A DNA stretch of 64,000 bases from Bradyrhizobium canariense (GTDB lineage: Bacteria > Pseudomonadota > Alphaproteobacteria > Rhizobiales > Xanthobacteraceae). Position 1 is the stretch's first letter, and each line of letters begins with the position of its first letter. This document shows positions 15,449 through 24,199 of the stretch, piece after piece. The translations under genes were made by a program, and so were the position numbers. The DNA is taken from NCBI RefSeq assembly GCF_900105125.1, contig NZ_LT629750.1:7343001-7407000 (forward strand), in the 5' to 3' direction. The notes under the pieces were generated by a model, which saw only the letters and a program-made list of their open reading frames with translations, searched no databases and was not told the DNA's origin.

Positions 15449-15661
15449 CTAATCGGCCAAGTCGTAATGCTGGCACAACTCCGCGACGACGGTCTCCGCC
15501 ATGATCTGGCACCGGTGAACCTCGGCTGGCTGCCGCCCGTAAATCGTGGCGTGCCATCCCGTCTCCGGATTGCGATGAACGGTCACCTTAAAATCGCCGG
15601 CGCCGATCCTTTGCTTCACGATTTCTTCCAGCTCAGCCGCCGGTTTCTTTTGCTTGTGCAC
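15449..15661 (-). CDS. Conserved small hypothetical protein (70 aa)
   Basis: The start is GTG with GGAGG seven bases upstream. It carries E-L-E-E-I-V-K-Q-R-I-G-A-G-D-F-K-V-T-V and G-W-H-A-T-I-Y-G-R-Q-P-A, a conserved Bradyrhizobium pattern of unknown function. It probably shares a transcript with the winged-helix gene upstream. Confidence 0.65.
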   Translation of the reverse strand: MHKQKKPAAELEEIVKQRIGAGDFKVTVHRNPETGWHATIYGRQPAEVHRCQIMAETVVAELCQHYDLAD

Positions 15662-15708
15662 GCAGATCCTCCATGCCGGAAGAACAGGTTAGCGCGACTT
15701 CCATCCCA

Positions 15709-15942
15709 TTACATCCTTCCACCGACGGGAAGCTGCGCGCGAAGGGCCGCTTCGCCAGCCGGGGTGATGCGATAGCGGCCGCTCGCGCTACCACGTTCAA
15801 CCCAGCCCTTCGCCGTCATTTTGAGGATCATCCGGTGGCTCGTCGGCTCGAGATTTTTTCCCGACAACTCGCCGCCCGTTCGCAGCTTCTGCAAGGCGGT
15901 GCGCTCGACATGAGTTGGAAGATGGTTAGCGCGAGCTGGCAT
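15709..15942 (-). CDS. Small winged-helix-like DNA-binding protein (77 aa)
   Basis: After a short basic N-terminus the sequence A-L-Q-K-L-R-T-G-G-E-L-S-G, then I-L-K-M-T-A-K-G-W-V-E-R and Y-R-I-T-P-A-G-E-A-A-L reads as helix, turn, helix and a beta wing, as in small MarR/PadR-like proteins. A regulatory role within the island is inferred. Confidence 0.6.
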   Translation of the reverse strand: MPARANHLPTHVERTALQKLRTGGELSGKNLEPTSHRMILKMTAKGWVERGSASGRYRITPAGEAALRAQLPVGGRM

Positions 15943-16080
15943 TTTGTTTTTTCGGATTTTCTGGTTGTTGATGTCAGCGGCTTATTGCGCTCTATCTCTC
16001 TTAGACTCATCGAGGCTCCGCGAGCGATCGCCGCGACTAGGTCGTGCCGCACTAAATGCTATCGCTGTGTTGGCGCGGGG

Positions 16081-16299
16081 TCATCTCGGCTCAACGGCAT
16101 AGCCACGCTTGATAGCCTCTTCAAAAACCGATTTCAGGCCTGGCTCTTTCAATGCTGCGTCCGCTGCGCTGAAGCCGCTCACTGGCCGCCAATCGAGCCC
16201 GCGTCCGGGTTCCGGCAGTGCCGACGCGCTTAGGGCGTAAGCGGTGCGGCCGGGCTTTTGCCCGGCGCCCTGTTCGACGAACTTCTGCAGGCGGTTCAT
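16081..16299 (-). CDS. Small hypothetical protein (72 aa)
   Basis: The ATG at 16299 has GAGG nine bases upstream; an earlier start at 16326 is less likely. Begins MNRLQKFVEQGAGQKPGRTA, ending in a helical E-E-A-I-K-R-G-Y-A-V-E-P-R. Not recognised. Confidence 0.5.
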   Translation of the reverse strand: MNRLQKFVEQGAGQKPGRTAYALSASALPEPGRGLDWRPVSGFSAADAALKEPGLKSVFEEAIKRGYAVEPR

Positions 16300-16339
16300 C
16301 TCACTTACCTCTTTCGGCACAGGCATGGCGTCTTAGGTC

Positions 16340-16533
16340 TTAGGTCTTACGTCTCGGCTGTCGCCGCCCCAGCTGGCGCAATTTACCCCGTCGAGAAATT
16401 ATTGCAGCGACGGTGCGCTTTAGTTTCCGGGCGATCTGCGGCTTATCCACGCCCGCCTCGATCATCGCCGTCAGCTTGCGATCGTCGTCGGGCGTCCACG
16501 GGTGGAACTGCGGGGCGGGGACCGATCATCTCA
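16340..16533 (-). pseudogene. Frameshifted SANT/Myb-type DNA-binding gene
   Basis: The body reads W-T-P-D-D-D-R-K-L-T-A-M-I, then Q-I-A-R-K-L-K-R-T-V-A-A-I, clearly related to 12122-12451. No start codon exists in that frame. An ATG with a plausible ribosome site is present in the neighbouring frame, so one base has probably been gained or lost near 16500. Ends at a TAA inside a short tandem TCTTAGG repeat. Confidence 0.55.
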
Positions 16534-16805
16534 CTTTCTTCCAGGATTGCCGGTTCCGAACTTAGGGAAACGGCAGCCGCGTGCAAGCGCGTCCCCGGGG
16601 AGGGGGGTGGATTTTGTGCAAATCAGCCTTTCGGCTTCGCCTATCTCGTCGTGAGCAGCGCATCGGCGGCGGCTCACTTTGGCGCATCCGGTTTGCCGGG
16701 CGCCTGTCGACCTCGGCTTTGAAACCATTCCGTAATTCAAATGATATTCTAGGCCATCGACAACCAACGCTCGGGTTGGAAGTTAGGCCTCGGCGAGAGG
16801 ACGCT

Positions 16806-16985
16806 ATGCCCAGCGACCAGGAATTCCTGCTTTATCCTTTGGACACCGGAGAGGATCCGGCGTGCCTGGACTGCGGCACGCTCATGATGGTAGCTGGGCA
16901 CGAGGTCAGGGAAACTAAGCCAGACTTCATCACGTTCCGATGCAAACGCTGCGGGCGGTCTGAAAAGTATATCTGCGATGAATGA
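16806..16985 (+). CDS. Small zinc-ribbon protein (59 aa)
   Basis: C-L-D-C and C-K-R-C are about 30 residues apart, with F-R-C-K-R-C-G-R-S-E. GAGAGG precedes the ATG at 16806. The longer frame starting at 16581 has no coding character before this point. Function unknown. Confidence 0.6.
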   Translation: MPSDQEFLLYPLDTGEDPACLDCGTLMMVAGHEVRETKPDFITFRCKRCGRSEKYICDE

Positions 16986-17017
16986 GGCTCAGCGGGCTCG
17001 CCGGTTCTCGCTAGGCG

Positions 17018-17329
17018 TTGCCGATAACACGATGTGCTCACCTCGCGGCCGGGATCCACAGGACTGCCGGGGAAATAGCGCTGATGTCGCCGGATCGGGA
17101 TGCCGCTGAAGCACAAGTCTGTTTTGACCGAGCTTTGGCGGTGGCGCGGGCGCAGCAGGCAAAGTCCTGGGAGCTGCACGCGGCAATGAGCATCGCACGG
17201 CCGTGGCGTGATCAAGGGAAGTTGGATCAGGCCCGAGGACTTCTCGCTCCGGTCTACGGGTGGTTCACCGAGGGCTTTGATACGTTGGAGTTGAAGCAGG
17301 CCAATGCCTTGCTTGCCGAGCTGGCGTAA
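17018..17329 (+). pseudogene. C-terminal remnant of a TPR-type regulator or adenylate cyclase
   Basis: A-L-A-V-A-R-A-Q-Q-A-K-S-W-E-L-x-A-A and G-K-L-D-Q-A-R-G-L-L-A-P-V-Y-G-W-F-T-E-G-F are the classic last TPR repeats of large ATPase/adenylate-cyclase-type proteins of about 1000 residues in rhizobia. Only about 90 residues remain and nothing of the N-terminal domains is present, so this is a stump. Confidence 0.7.
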
Positions 17330-17498
17330 TAAGGGCGCTTGCGACCGAGAGCCAGCATGGACATCTACACCGCTTCCAAAGCAAAGAATAAGCGCCTAGG
17401 AGATCGCGGGCGAAACGATGTGACAACCAGTGCCAAACTTCCCGCTCGAGATGTTCACTGCGTTCGGGACGCAGGACATCAGCTCGAACGCTGCTGGT

Positions 17499-18863
17499 TC
17501 AGGCAGCTTGTCGTATCGTTACGTGCTCCGGATCGCAATTGGCTGGCTTGACCTGTACATTCAGAATAGCTCGTCGGGTTGCGCCACGGCCGAGCCAATC
17601 ATGCAAAGCTTGAATTTCTGCAATCGAAGGACCCAAGGCCACAAAGACAGCGCTGCTGATTGATTGCTGCTGGCTGCGCAGATGATCTTCGAGAAGCTTG
17701 TGTCGTGTGATGTAGCCCGCGTTCACCCCAGGGATCGCGTGGTTCATCAGAAGCTTCGCATCAATTTCCGAAACGCCGGCTGCTGTTGCAATCGTGCGAA
17801 AGGTTTGACGAAGGTCATTGCCCCATTTCGACAATATTTCACGGTCTTCCTTTGTTTCCGACAAGTGCCCGGAGTCACTGTCCGCCGGGAAGACCCATTC
17901 GAGGCCCTGCAGTGGATAGAATTGCTTGCCGAACCGAATTGCTCGGATGAGGCACAAAATCATCTCGCGAGAGAGGGGAATGTCGAAAGCTTTCTTCTTG
18001 CCGCCCTTCGGTTTGGGGATGTGTAGCGTGCGTCGCCGAAAATCGATATGATCAGGCTGTATCTGCTGCAGCGCAGTGGGCCGAGAGCCACATAGCAGTG
18101 TTAAGAGGTGGAATTCTCGACGAACCGGATTGTCGAGGGCAGCCAGCTCCAGGAACCAGCGCTTTAAATCGGCCGATCCCATTCCGGTGTCTCGGCGCTC
18201 TTCCTCATTCCAGTCGACTGCATCGGCGGGATTGTCGCGTGGCAACGACTTGTTGGTTTTCCGGGCATGATTGTAGACAGCGCGCAAAGTTCGCATGCTG
18301 CCATTTGCCATATATGGGCCGTTTCCTTTTGTGATGTCGTCGTGCTTCCTTGCCACCCGAGCGGGGTCCATTCCGAGCTCATGGAGGGACGTGTCGAGCC
18401 ATTCGGCAAAGATCCGTTCGACGTGGTCCCGATAGCCGCTGATCGTGTGTTCGCTCCGGCCCTTCCGGATAAGATGCGCCTCCAGATATCGCTGCCAAGC
18501 CTGCCTGAGGGTGATACTTGCCTTAAGGCCATCACTTCCGTTGTTTGGGTTGCCGCTAGGTGCATCGGTTTGTTTCTCGTCCTTCGGATGTCGTCCCTGG
18601 CTGATTAGAGCTAAATATTCCTTGGCGATTGCGCGCGCAGCTCGTGTTGATATCTCGGTGACACCGCCAACGGAGACCCTGATGGATGAGGCGCGCTTGC
18701 CTCCTCGCCTGAGGTCGCCTTGGACGGCGAACGTCCTTTTTCGTTTTCCGATGACGACGAAGAAGCCCTTCAGTTCGGTGTCACGCGCGAGGTACCAGCC
18801 GTCCTTTGGGGCGGGCAACTGAGCAATCGTCTTGTCAGTCAGAGAAATCCGAATGTCAGTCAT
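17499..18863 (-). CDS. Tyrosine site-specific integrase (454 aa)
   Basis: I start it at ATG 18863 (MTDIRISLTDKTIAQL); the longer frame to 19055 would run across the tRNA fragment. It has an N-terminal arm-binding domain (about 1-90), an SAM-like core-binding domain (about 110-215) and a C-terminal catalytic domain. The catalytic pieces visible are L-L-C-G-S-R-P-T-A-L, L-R-Q-T-F-R-T-I-A and L-L-M-N-H-A-I-P-G-V-N-A-G-Y-I. Family members insert islands into tRNA genes. The gene lies 181 bases from a tRNA-Lys 3' end, as expected for an integrase next to its attachment site. Confidence 0.85.
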   Translation of the reverse strand: MTDIRISLTDKTIAQLPAPKDGWYLARDTELKGFFVVIGKRKRTFAVQGDLRRGGKRASSIRVSVGGVTEISTRAARAIAKEYLALISQGRHPKDEKQTDAPSGNPNNGSDGLKASITLRQAWQRYLEAHLIRKGRSEHTISGYRDHVERIFAEWLDTSLHELGMDPARVARKHDDITKGNGPYMANGSMRTLRAVYNHARKTNKSLPRDNPADAVDWNEEERRDTGMGSADLKRWFLELAALDNPVRREFHLLTLLCGSRPTALQQIQPDHIDFRRRTLHIPKPKGGKKKAFDIPLSREMILCLIRAIRFGKQFYPLQGLEWVFPADSDSGHLSETKEDREILSKWGNDLRQTFRTIATAAGVSEIDAKLLMNHAIPGVNAGYITRHKLLEDHLRSQQQSISSAVFVALGPSIAEIQALHDWLGRGATRRAILNVQVKPANCDPEHVTIRQAA

Positions 18864-19044
18864 GAGCAGAGTCCCGCGGTCGCTAAAACGGTTTTTAAAC
18901 GGTCTTGGCTGATCGAGCAGTTCGAAGGTTTGTGTTCGAGGAAGCGCGAAGCTATGCGAGAAACACCGATAAAACAAAGGACTTGTTGAAAGCTGTCGTA
19001 GCGCATCGTGCATTTGGAAAGTGCGGCGAAGCGCTAGTTTTAAA

Positions 19045-19089
19045 CTCTTAATCATCGGGTCCCAGGTTCGAGCCCTGGTGCGCCCACCA
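19045..19089 (+). repeat. tRNA-Lys(CTT) 3' fragment, candidate attachment site
   Basis: Anticodon loop CTCTTAA is followed by a variable region, a T-arm (CCCAGG TTCGAGC CCTGG) and an acceptor strand TGCGCCC with CCA. The bases upstream do not supply matching D-arm, 5' anticodon or acceptor strands, so only the 3' half is present. This is the usual crossover remnant (attL or attR) of a tRNA-integrating element. Confidence 0.75.
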
Positions 19090-19144
19090 AGCTTTCAAGT
19101 ACTTAGCCGGGTTCGCGGCTTCTATTCCGACAAATTACGGTCCG

Positions 19145-19807
19145 CTATTCCGACAAACCGGCTGGTTTTGTTGGCTCCGCGCGACGCTTTTGCACGCCCG
19201 AGACTAGCTGCTTAAGGGTTCGCTTAGCATAGGTGGGTAGGTGCCGCGCCGGCCGGTGTCGCCCCGCAGCGCGGAACTCAGCATCAGAAAGATCTGAGTC
19301 CGCGCCTTCCGTAAAACCACCGTGGCGAAAGGACGTAAACGACAGTTCGTCGCGCAGCCCGGCCGCGCGAATGATGCGCTTCACAGTGGCCCGTAGATAG
19401 TCGAGCCCGCGGCGTGGCGTCATCCAGGGCATGGGGGCACGACCGCGACGATGGCCATGATCGCGTCGGAAGATGAGCCCGCTTACAGTGCGCTCTTTGA
19501 TGGCGTCCAATTCTGGCATCAATTCCGGAAATAGCTCCTGACCCGTTTCATCGAAAAGCGGCCACCAAGCTTCCTCGCCAGTTTTGGGGTGAACGACACA
19601 GACGCTATTATCCAGTGCGGCGTCGCGCGTCGAGGTTCCCTCATCATCAGGCCGCAGTTTCCGATGGGCCGGTAACGAAATCAGGGAGTTTTTGATCAAG
19701 CGCAAATCGACGATGGATTCTTCCTGTATTGTCTCACAAGCTTTGGGCGCAATAGCAGTAGCGAAAGAGCGCAAAAATGCGCGATTGGCATCCGATATCG
19801 ACCGCAC
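19145..19807 (-). pseudogene. Truncated tyrosine recombinase
   Basis: The C-terminal half keeps the catalytic signatures S-F-T-S-F-R-H-G-G-F-T-E-G-A, A-A-G-R-H-R and L-P-T-Y-A-K-R-T (nucleophile Tyr). The N-terminal DNA-binding domain is missing or unrecognisable, and the first 60 residues look unrelated. Probably a remnant of an older element at the same tRNA site. Confidence 0.6.
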
Positions 19808-19971
19808 CGCCAGAGCGCAATCTGCAACTCAGTGTGCACGAGAACGATGAGGTGCATACCCTCGTTTTCCCCTGCCGGCGAACAGAAAGCGGATGGGTGA
19901 ACGCCACAACGGGAAAACCGGTTTTTGTCGATCCTACGCATTGGCGTGAGTGGCTGGAATTCGAGCCGTGA
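19777..19971 (+). CDS. Conserved small hypothetical protein (64 aa)
   Basis: MRDWHPISTAPPERNLQLSV and the end F-V-D-P-T-H-W-R-E-W-L are hallmarks of a common small alphaproteobacterial family (W-x-P-I-x-x-A-P and T-H-W-R). It overlaps the truncated recombinase frame on the other strand by 31 bases. Function unknown. Confidence 0.65.
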   Translation: MRDWHPISTAPPERNLQLSVHENDEVHTLVFPCRRTESGWVNATTGKPVFVDPTHWREWLEFEP

Positions 19972-19980
19972 TCGCCCAAA

Positions 19981-20145
19981 TTATCGATGCTTGTCCGTTC
20001 GTGTCTGCAGCTCCGCCAGCTGAGCCTCCTCTTCGGCGAGCAACTTCGAAATAATCTGCCGCTTTGACGTATCTGTTTCGGTCCTCAATAACCCCCGGTA
20101 GTGCCTGATGTTGAGCTCCATAATCATTCGTGCGGAAGCGCTCAT
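19981..20145 (-). CDS. Conserved small helical protein (54 aa)
   Basis: The core reads I-R-H-Y-R-G-L-L-R-T-E-T-D, then I-I-S-K-L-L-A-E-E-E-A-Q-L-A. This helical family recurs in Bradyrhizobium; a damaged relative forms the end of the composite remnant at 11479. I start it at ATG 20145, and ATG 20127 is possible. Function unknown. Confidence 0.6.
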   Translation of the reverse strand: MSASARMIMELNIRHYRGLLRTETDTSKRQIISKLLAEEEAQLAELQTRTDKHR

Positions 20146-20229
20146 GGAAGCAGTCCAGAGGTTGTAAGTCGAACCCGGAAAATTTAGCGTCGCTCACTTG
20201 AGTGGGCCAGAGAAGGCTGCATTGAAAGT

Positions 20230-20243
20230 TTGATCAGGATCAA
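20230..20243 (+). promoter_or_regulatory. FNR/FixK-type box ahead of a Crp/Fnr gene
   Basis: TTGATCAGGATCAA is a perfect dyad matching the FNR/FixK consensus TTGATNNNNATCAA. It lies 80 bases before the ATG at 20324. A TATAAT-like hexamer is at 20290-20295. Confidence 0.8.
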
Positions 20244-20323
20244 ACTTCCGGGTGATTTTATTGCGCAAAAATGTTGTTGAGCGTGACGGTATAATTGATC
20301 GTCCGGGGCGATCTGAGGCGAAA

Positions 20324-21064
20324 ATGGCTAGGGCGAAAATCTCAACGAATAATCACGGTCCGGCCATTCGCGGCAGCGACCCGTGGGCTCCCTCGGCAGG
20401 GAAAATGCATCAGTTGCTTAGCGAGGAAGAACGCGCTCGACTGGCTGTTCTCGCGTCGATTGTCCGATTCGACAAAGGCGAGGAAATCTATCGTGAGGGC
20501 CAGCGCGCTGATGCTGTATTCAATATCATTAGCGGAGTCGTGAAGGCATATAAGACGGCTCCCGATCGGAGTGAACATATCACTGCGTTCTTGTTTCCAG
20601 ATGATATGTTCGGGTTATCCGAAGAAGGACGGTACGCAAATTCCATCAAAGCGATAACGCCGGTGGCGGCGTATCGATTCCCGGTATCCACCTTACGGCG
20701 CCGGCTTGCGAAGGACGCCGACCTTGAGTTCCATGTCATCTGCAAGCTCATTCACGAGCTGCGTGAGACACAGCGTCATGCGTTTCTCCTTGCCCGGAAA
20801 CGAGCCATTTCCAGGGTCGCGATGTTCCTTCAGCTGTTGGAAAACCTTCGGGCTGCCAGAGGCGAACGCACGGCCGAGATATATCTCCCGATGAAACGGT
20901 CGGATATCGGTGAATATCTTGGAATGTCGCTTGAGGCCGTGAGCAGAGCGTTCCGGAGCTTGACGACGCGCGGCATCATCAGGAACCGCGACCGGCGACA
21001 TCTGAAAATCACGGACCGCAGTACCTTCGACAGGATCGTGGGCGATACGACGAACGCATCCTAG
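20324..21064 (+). CDS. Crp/Fnr-family transcriptional regulator (246 aa)
   Basis: A cyclic-nucleotide-binding-like beta barrel occupies about residues 30-140 (F-D-K-G-E-E-I-Y-R-E-G, then F-L-F-P-D-D-M-F-G-L). A dimer helix follows, then a winged HTH with D-I-G-E-Y-L-G-M-S-L-E-A-V-S-R-A-F. The E-x-x-S-R recognition helix is the type that reads TTGAT half-sites. The N-terminal Cys cluster of oxygen-sensing FNR is absent, so it is FixK-like rather than a direct O2 sensor. I reject the upstream start at 20252 because it would put the box almost on the start codon. The box suggests control by FixK/FNR or by itself. Confidence 0.85.
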   Translation: MARAKISTNNHGPAIRGSDPWAPSAGKMHQLLSEEERARLAVLASIVRFDKGEEIYREGQRADAVFNIISGVVKAYKTAPDRSEHITAFLFPDDMFGLSEEGRYANSIKAITPVAAYRFPVSTLRRRLAKDADLEFHVICKLIHELRETQRHAFLLARKRAISRVAMFLQLLENLRAARGERTAEIYLPMKRSDIGEYLGMSLEAVSRAFRSLTTRGIIRNRDRRHLKITDRSTFDRIVGDTTNAS

Positions 21065-21293
21065 ATTGATCACGCGGTAAGCAACCGACTCGCTGCTCGT
21101 TGTCTTGAAGCGTAGGCTGCTGATCGCGTCCGGCATACCAACCGTGATCGCTGGTTCCTGGCATCGACATCGGGGGTCAAGATTTCGGCGGCGAGCGTTT
21201 GCACGCCGGTTGGTCAGAGCGTTTTGGCTGTCCATGGTCGCGGATCAGCCGAAGTCGATACCGGTAATCGCCTCCCTTATTGCGTGAACCGAC

Positions 21294-22388
21294 CTAAGCG
21301 CGGATGCGGTGCGAGTCGGTCAGCGGTGCACTACGCTCGATCCGGTCGGCGATGTGGCGGCCGTCGCTGCCCAGCCTGCCGGCGAGTTCTGTGAGTGAGC
21401 TTTCCGCTGGTTGCGTCTGGAGCGCGGGGCCGAGATTATCGATGCCGGTCGCCACCACCGAGACGCGGACAATGCCCTCCAGGCTTTCATCGAAGGATGC
21501 GCCGATGATGATGTTGGCGTCCTGGTCGGCCTCTTCGCGAATGCGGGTAGCAGCTTCGTCGACCTCGAATAACATCAGGTCCTTGCCGCCAGTGATGGAG
21601 ATTATGAGGCCACTGGCGCGCTTGATTGAAGGGTCCTCGATTAATGGATTGGAAATCGCGGCCAAAGCGGCGGTCAGCACGCGGTTCTCGCCAGAAGCCT
21701 CGCCCCTGCCCATCATGGCCTTGCCCTTCTCGCGCATTACGGCGAGAACATCGGCAAAATCGAGATTGATCAGACCTTCCTTGACTATAAGGTCGCTAAT
21801 GCAGGCCACACCCGAATAAAGCACCTGATCGGCCAAGGCGAAGGCATTAGCGAATGTGGTCCTCTCGTTGGCCACCCTGAACAGGTTCTGGTTTGGGATG
21901 ATCAGCAAGGTGTCCACCACCTTCAGCAGTTCCACGATGCCGGCCTCGGCAAGGCGCATGCGGCGCTGGCCCTCGAAGTGGAATGGCTTAGTGACGACAC
22001 CGATGGTGAGAATGCCAAGCTCACGCGCGGTCTTGGCGATGATGGGGGCTGCCCCGGTGCCCGTACCGCCGCCCATGCCGGCAGTAACGAACACCATGTG
22101 CGCGCCGGTCAAATGATCGCGGATCGCATTGATTACCTCTTCGGCTGCGGCGCGCCCCACTTCGGGCTGCGACCCGGCGCCAAGCCCTGCGGTCACCTGG
22201 GTACCCATCTGGATGATACGCTTGGCCTTCGACATGGTGAGCGCCTGTGCGTCGGTATTGGCGACGATGAAGTCGACACCTTGCAGCCCGGACGCGATCA
22301 TGTTGTTGACGGCATTGCCACCGGCGCCGCCGACCCCAAACACGATAATGCGCGCCTTCATCTCGCGAATATCGGGAATATTGCTCAT
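21294..22388 (-). CDS. ftsZ: Short FtsZ homologue (364 aa)
   Basis: GTP-binding tubulin-like protein. Visible are [13 protein letters not shown] (about 18-30), the tubulin signature G-G-G-T-G-T-G (106-112) and the T7 loop N-L-D-F-A-D-V (208-214). The GTPase and polymerisation domains are complete up to about residue 320. The protein then stops after a 40-residue tail without the usual linker and C-terminal peptide that binds FtsA and other partners. Main alphaproteobacterial FtsZ proteins are far longer and sit beside ftsA and ddl, which are absent here. It matches the pattern of the truncated second FtsZ known from Sinorhizobium. A role in modulating the Z ring is inferred. Confidence 0.9.
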   Translation of the reverse strand: MSNIPDIREMKARIIVFGVGGAGGNAVNNMIASGLQGVDFIVANTDAQALTMSKAKRIIQMGTQVTAGLGAGSQPEVGRAAAEEVINAIRDHLTGAHMVFVTAGMGGGTGTGAAPIIAKTARELGILTIGVVTKPFHFEGQRRMRLAEAGIVELLKVVDTLLIIPNQNLFRVANERTTFANAFALADQVLYSGVACISDLIVKEGLINLDFADVLAVMREKGKAMMGRGEASGENRVLTAALAAISNPLIEDPSIKRASGLIISITGGKDLMLFEVDEAATRIREEADQDANIIIGASFDESLEGIVRVSVVATGIDNLGPALQTQPAESSLTELAGRLGSDGRHIADRIERSAPLTDSHRIRA

Positions 22389-23327
22389 TTTTGCCTCACG
22401 ATTGCTCCGGCGAGCTGGGGAATGAGAGGACACGGATTGCCACGCTTTGCTCTGAATCTGAGCGCGGCAACCGGAGTCGCTTGGCAATCAAACGAGCGGC
22501 CAGCGGCGAGAGTTTTCAGGCGCACACTTAGAGCGTGTCAACAGACATCGGCTGTTCTCCTGGAACGAACCGAGCGGTAATCGGCTGATGATGACCGGGC
22601 GATGGCAGCAGGCTAGGCCGCGTTGGTTAATAGATTGTTAACGTGCAAGCGGCGATCTGCCACTTGAGCGTGCCCGGCCGGGATGCGTCAGACCATCCGA
22701 CTTTGCCTCGAAGGCGCGCCGGCGTGGCGGGCTCGCCGAGCCAATCTGTGCAGTCCGCTCCGCGCGAACGGGTCGGCAAAGGAATGTCCGGTCCGGGTCG
22801 AGGTTGTATGAAAACGTTGATGAGCCAGGGATGCGCAGAACTGTTTTCTCTATTGCCTGCTTCCGAACAGAGGCTGTCGGTACAATTGATTTTCGCATCG
22901 ACCAAATCGCGAAAGAACTTCCACGCGTAAATTCAACTTCAGAGTTTTCAGGCGGCTTCGCTGACACTTCTTTTGAATCGGTTCAGATGTGTCGATGGCA
23001 CAGGCACAAGTTGGCCTCATTAGGCGACCAATATGCATTCCAAACGGCGCCTGCACCGTGCCGTTCGGGTGATGTTGAGCGCGCCAGTCGGGGAGGTCAC
23101 TTTTGATTCCGTCGAGCAATCCGGCTTGAACCGACTCGGCGAAGGGACATATTCCGAGAGAGCTCGCGTGAAGCTGCCCCAAGGCCGTGGGGCGATCCAC
23201 TGAGGCGGCCTCGAAAGAGAGCATCATGGGAAAACGGTCCAAGATACCAACCACGGATACCGAAGCTGCATCTCTCACGGTATCCGAGTCGAGGAAAACC
23301 GCGTTCGCTAAGCATCAATCATGGCCA
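22389..23327. other. Long stretch without a supported gene
   Basis: Several frames of 90-140 codons overlap here on both strands, but none shows a motif, signal peptide or convincing ribosome site. The ftsZ promoter is presumably at its left end. Confidence 0.4.
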
Positions 23328-23663
23328 ATGATCAAACCAGTTTTGTTGGCGGCGCTGGTCTGCGCCGCTCCGGTCTCTCGTTCCTCAGCACAGGATGCCA
23401 AGGTTTCCGTCGACATGATGGGAATAGGGGACATGAGCTGCGCTCACTGGCAGTCCACTCGAGCGCTTCGATTGGAGGGAACAATCTGGATTTATGGCTT
23501 CTGGACGGGACTCAATTACGTCGCTGCTGCGAGCGGACAAACAGAGACGAAAGTCGAGACGGCAGCGGCAGTGGTCGAAGTCGAAAAAACATGCGCCCAG
23601 CGTCCATCGCAGGTGTTGGCCAGTGCCGTGTGGACCGCTTACCTTGACCTTAATAGGAGATAG
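23328..23663 (+). CDS. Small secreted protein (111 aa)
   Basis: The ATG at 23328 opens a signal peptide (MIKPVLLAALVCAAPVSRSS, cleavage before Q-D-A). The mature domain has M-S-C-A-H-W near its start, I-Y-G-F-W-T-G-L-N-Y in the middle and a second Cys in E-K-T-C-A-Q-R-P. Two Cys around a helical G-x-x-x-G-x-N core resemble small periplasmic HdeA/Rap1a-like folds, but I cannot assign a family. An earlier ATG at 23226 is in frame. Confidence 0.6.
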   Translation: MIKPVLLAALVCAAPVSRSSAQDAKVSVDMMGIGDMSCAHWQSTRALRLEGTIWIYGFWTGLNYVAAASGQTETKVETAAAVVEVEKTCAQRPSQVLASAVWTAYLDLNRR

Positions 23664-24009
23664 TGGTGCCCGTGATCCCGGAGGGGAGCGCCCGCCGACT
23701 GCCTCGTTGCCCGGATGTTTTTGAGATGGGTGTTACGGCAACGTTATGGGGAAGCGATGAGTGTCGTGAAGTTTTGACGTGAGCCATTGCGAGGGGGATT
23801 AGTCGGGTCGCGCGGCGTCCGCGCTAGACGCGCGAGCGGCGCCGGGGACATCCCGGCGGCTCGCGCGTTGCGTAGCGATGTGGTGCGACGCACAGCGTCG
23901 CGTGGTGGAACGTTGCGATGCGCCGAGGCGCGCCGCGTTGCCTACCGTGATGTCGATAAGTCCTACGCGTCTAATCGACCAACCTAACATGGCCGATTGC
24001 GAGGCGACT
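23664..24009. other. GC-rich low-complexity stretch
   Basis: No gene is supported. From 23800 to 23945 the sequence is dominated by repeated GCGCG, GCGTCGCG and GCGAGC words, giving an artificial Arg/Ala-rich frame. Confidence 0.4.
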
Positions 24010-24129
24010 TCAAGACAGCGCTGCTGCCGTAGTTGCCGTCTCCGTCAGTCGCGTCGAGAAAGCCGCCACTGTTTCACGAAGCCGCCGGGCCAGTTCGGCG
24101 GCGTCTTCTTGCTCAGTAATGCTCGTCAT
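24010..24129 (-). CDS. Very small hypothetical protein (39 aa)
   Basis: MTSITEQEDAAELARRLRET followed by a Thr/Ala-rich tail. It begins immediately after the terminator of the operon to its right, without an obvious ribosome site, so it may not be translated. Confidence 0.25.
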   Translation of the reverse strand: MTSITEQEDAAELARRLRETVAAFSTRLTETATTAAALS

Positions 24130-24135
24130 CGGCGA

Positions 24136-24166
24136 CAAAAAAAGCCCCGCCGACAAGCACGGCGGC
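24136..24166 (-). terminator. Intrinsic terminator of the ABC/amidase operon
   Basis: On the minus strand CCGCCG-tgcttgt-CGGCGG (strengthened by GGC) is followed by TTTTTTT. It lies 34 bases beyond the stop of the last operon gene (24200). Confidence 0.75.
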
Positions 24167-24199
24167 TCGCGTATTTCGCTGCTTGCCAAGAGCCGGGCT

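Noticed and set aside
19021..19089. A complete tRNA-Lys gene
   Set aside because: The 3' half is perfect, but the upstream bases do not form the 5' anticodon strand, D-arm or acceptor strand.
23787..23987. 66-aa Arg/Ala-rich frame
   Set aside because: Generated by repeated GCG words on both strands.
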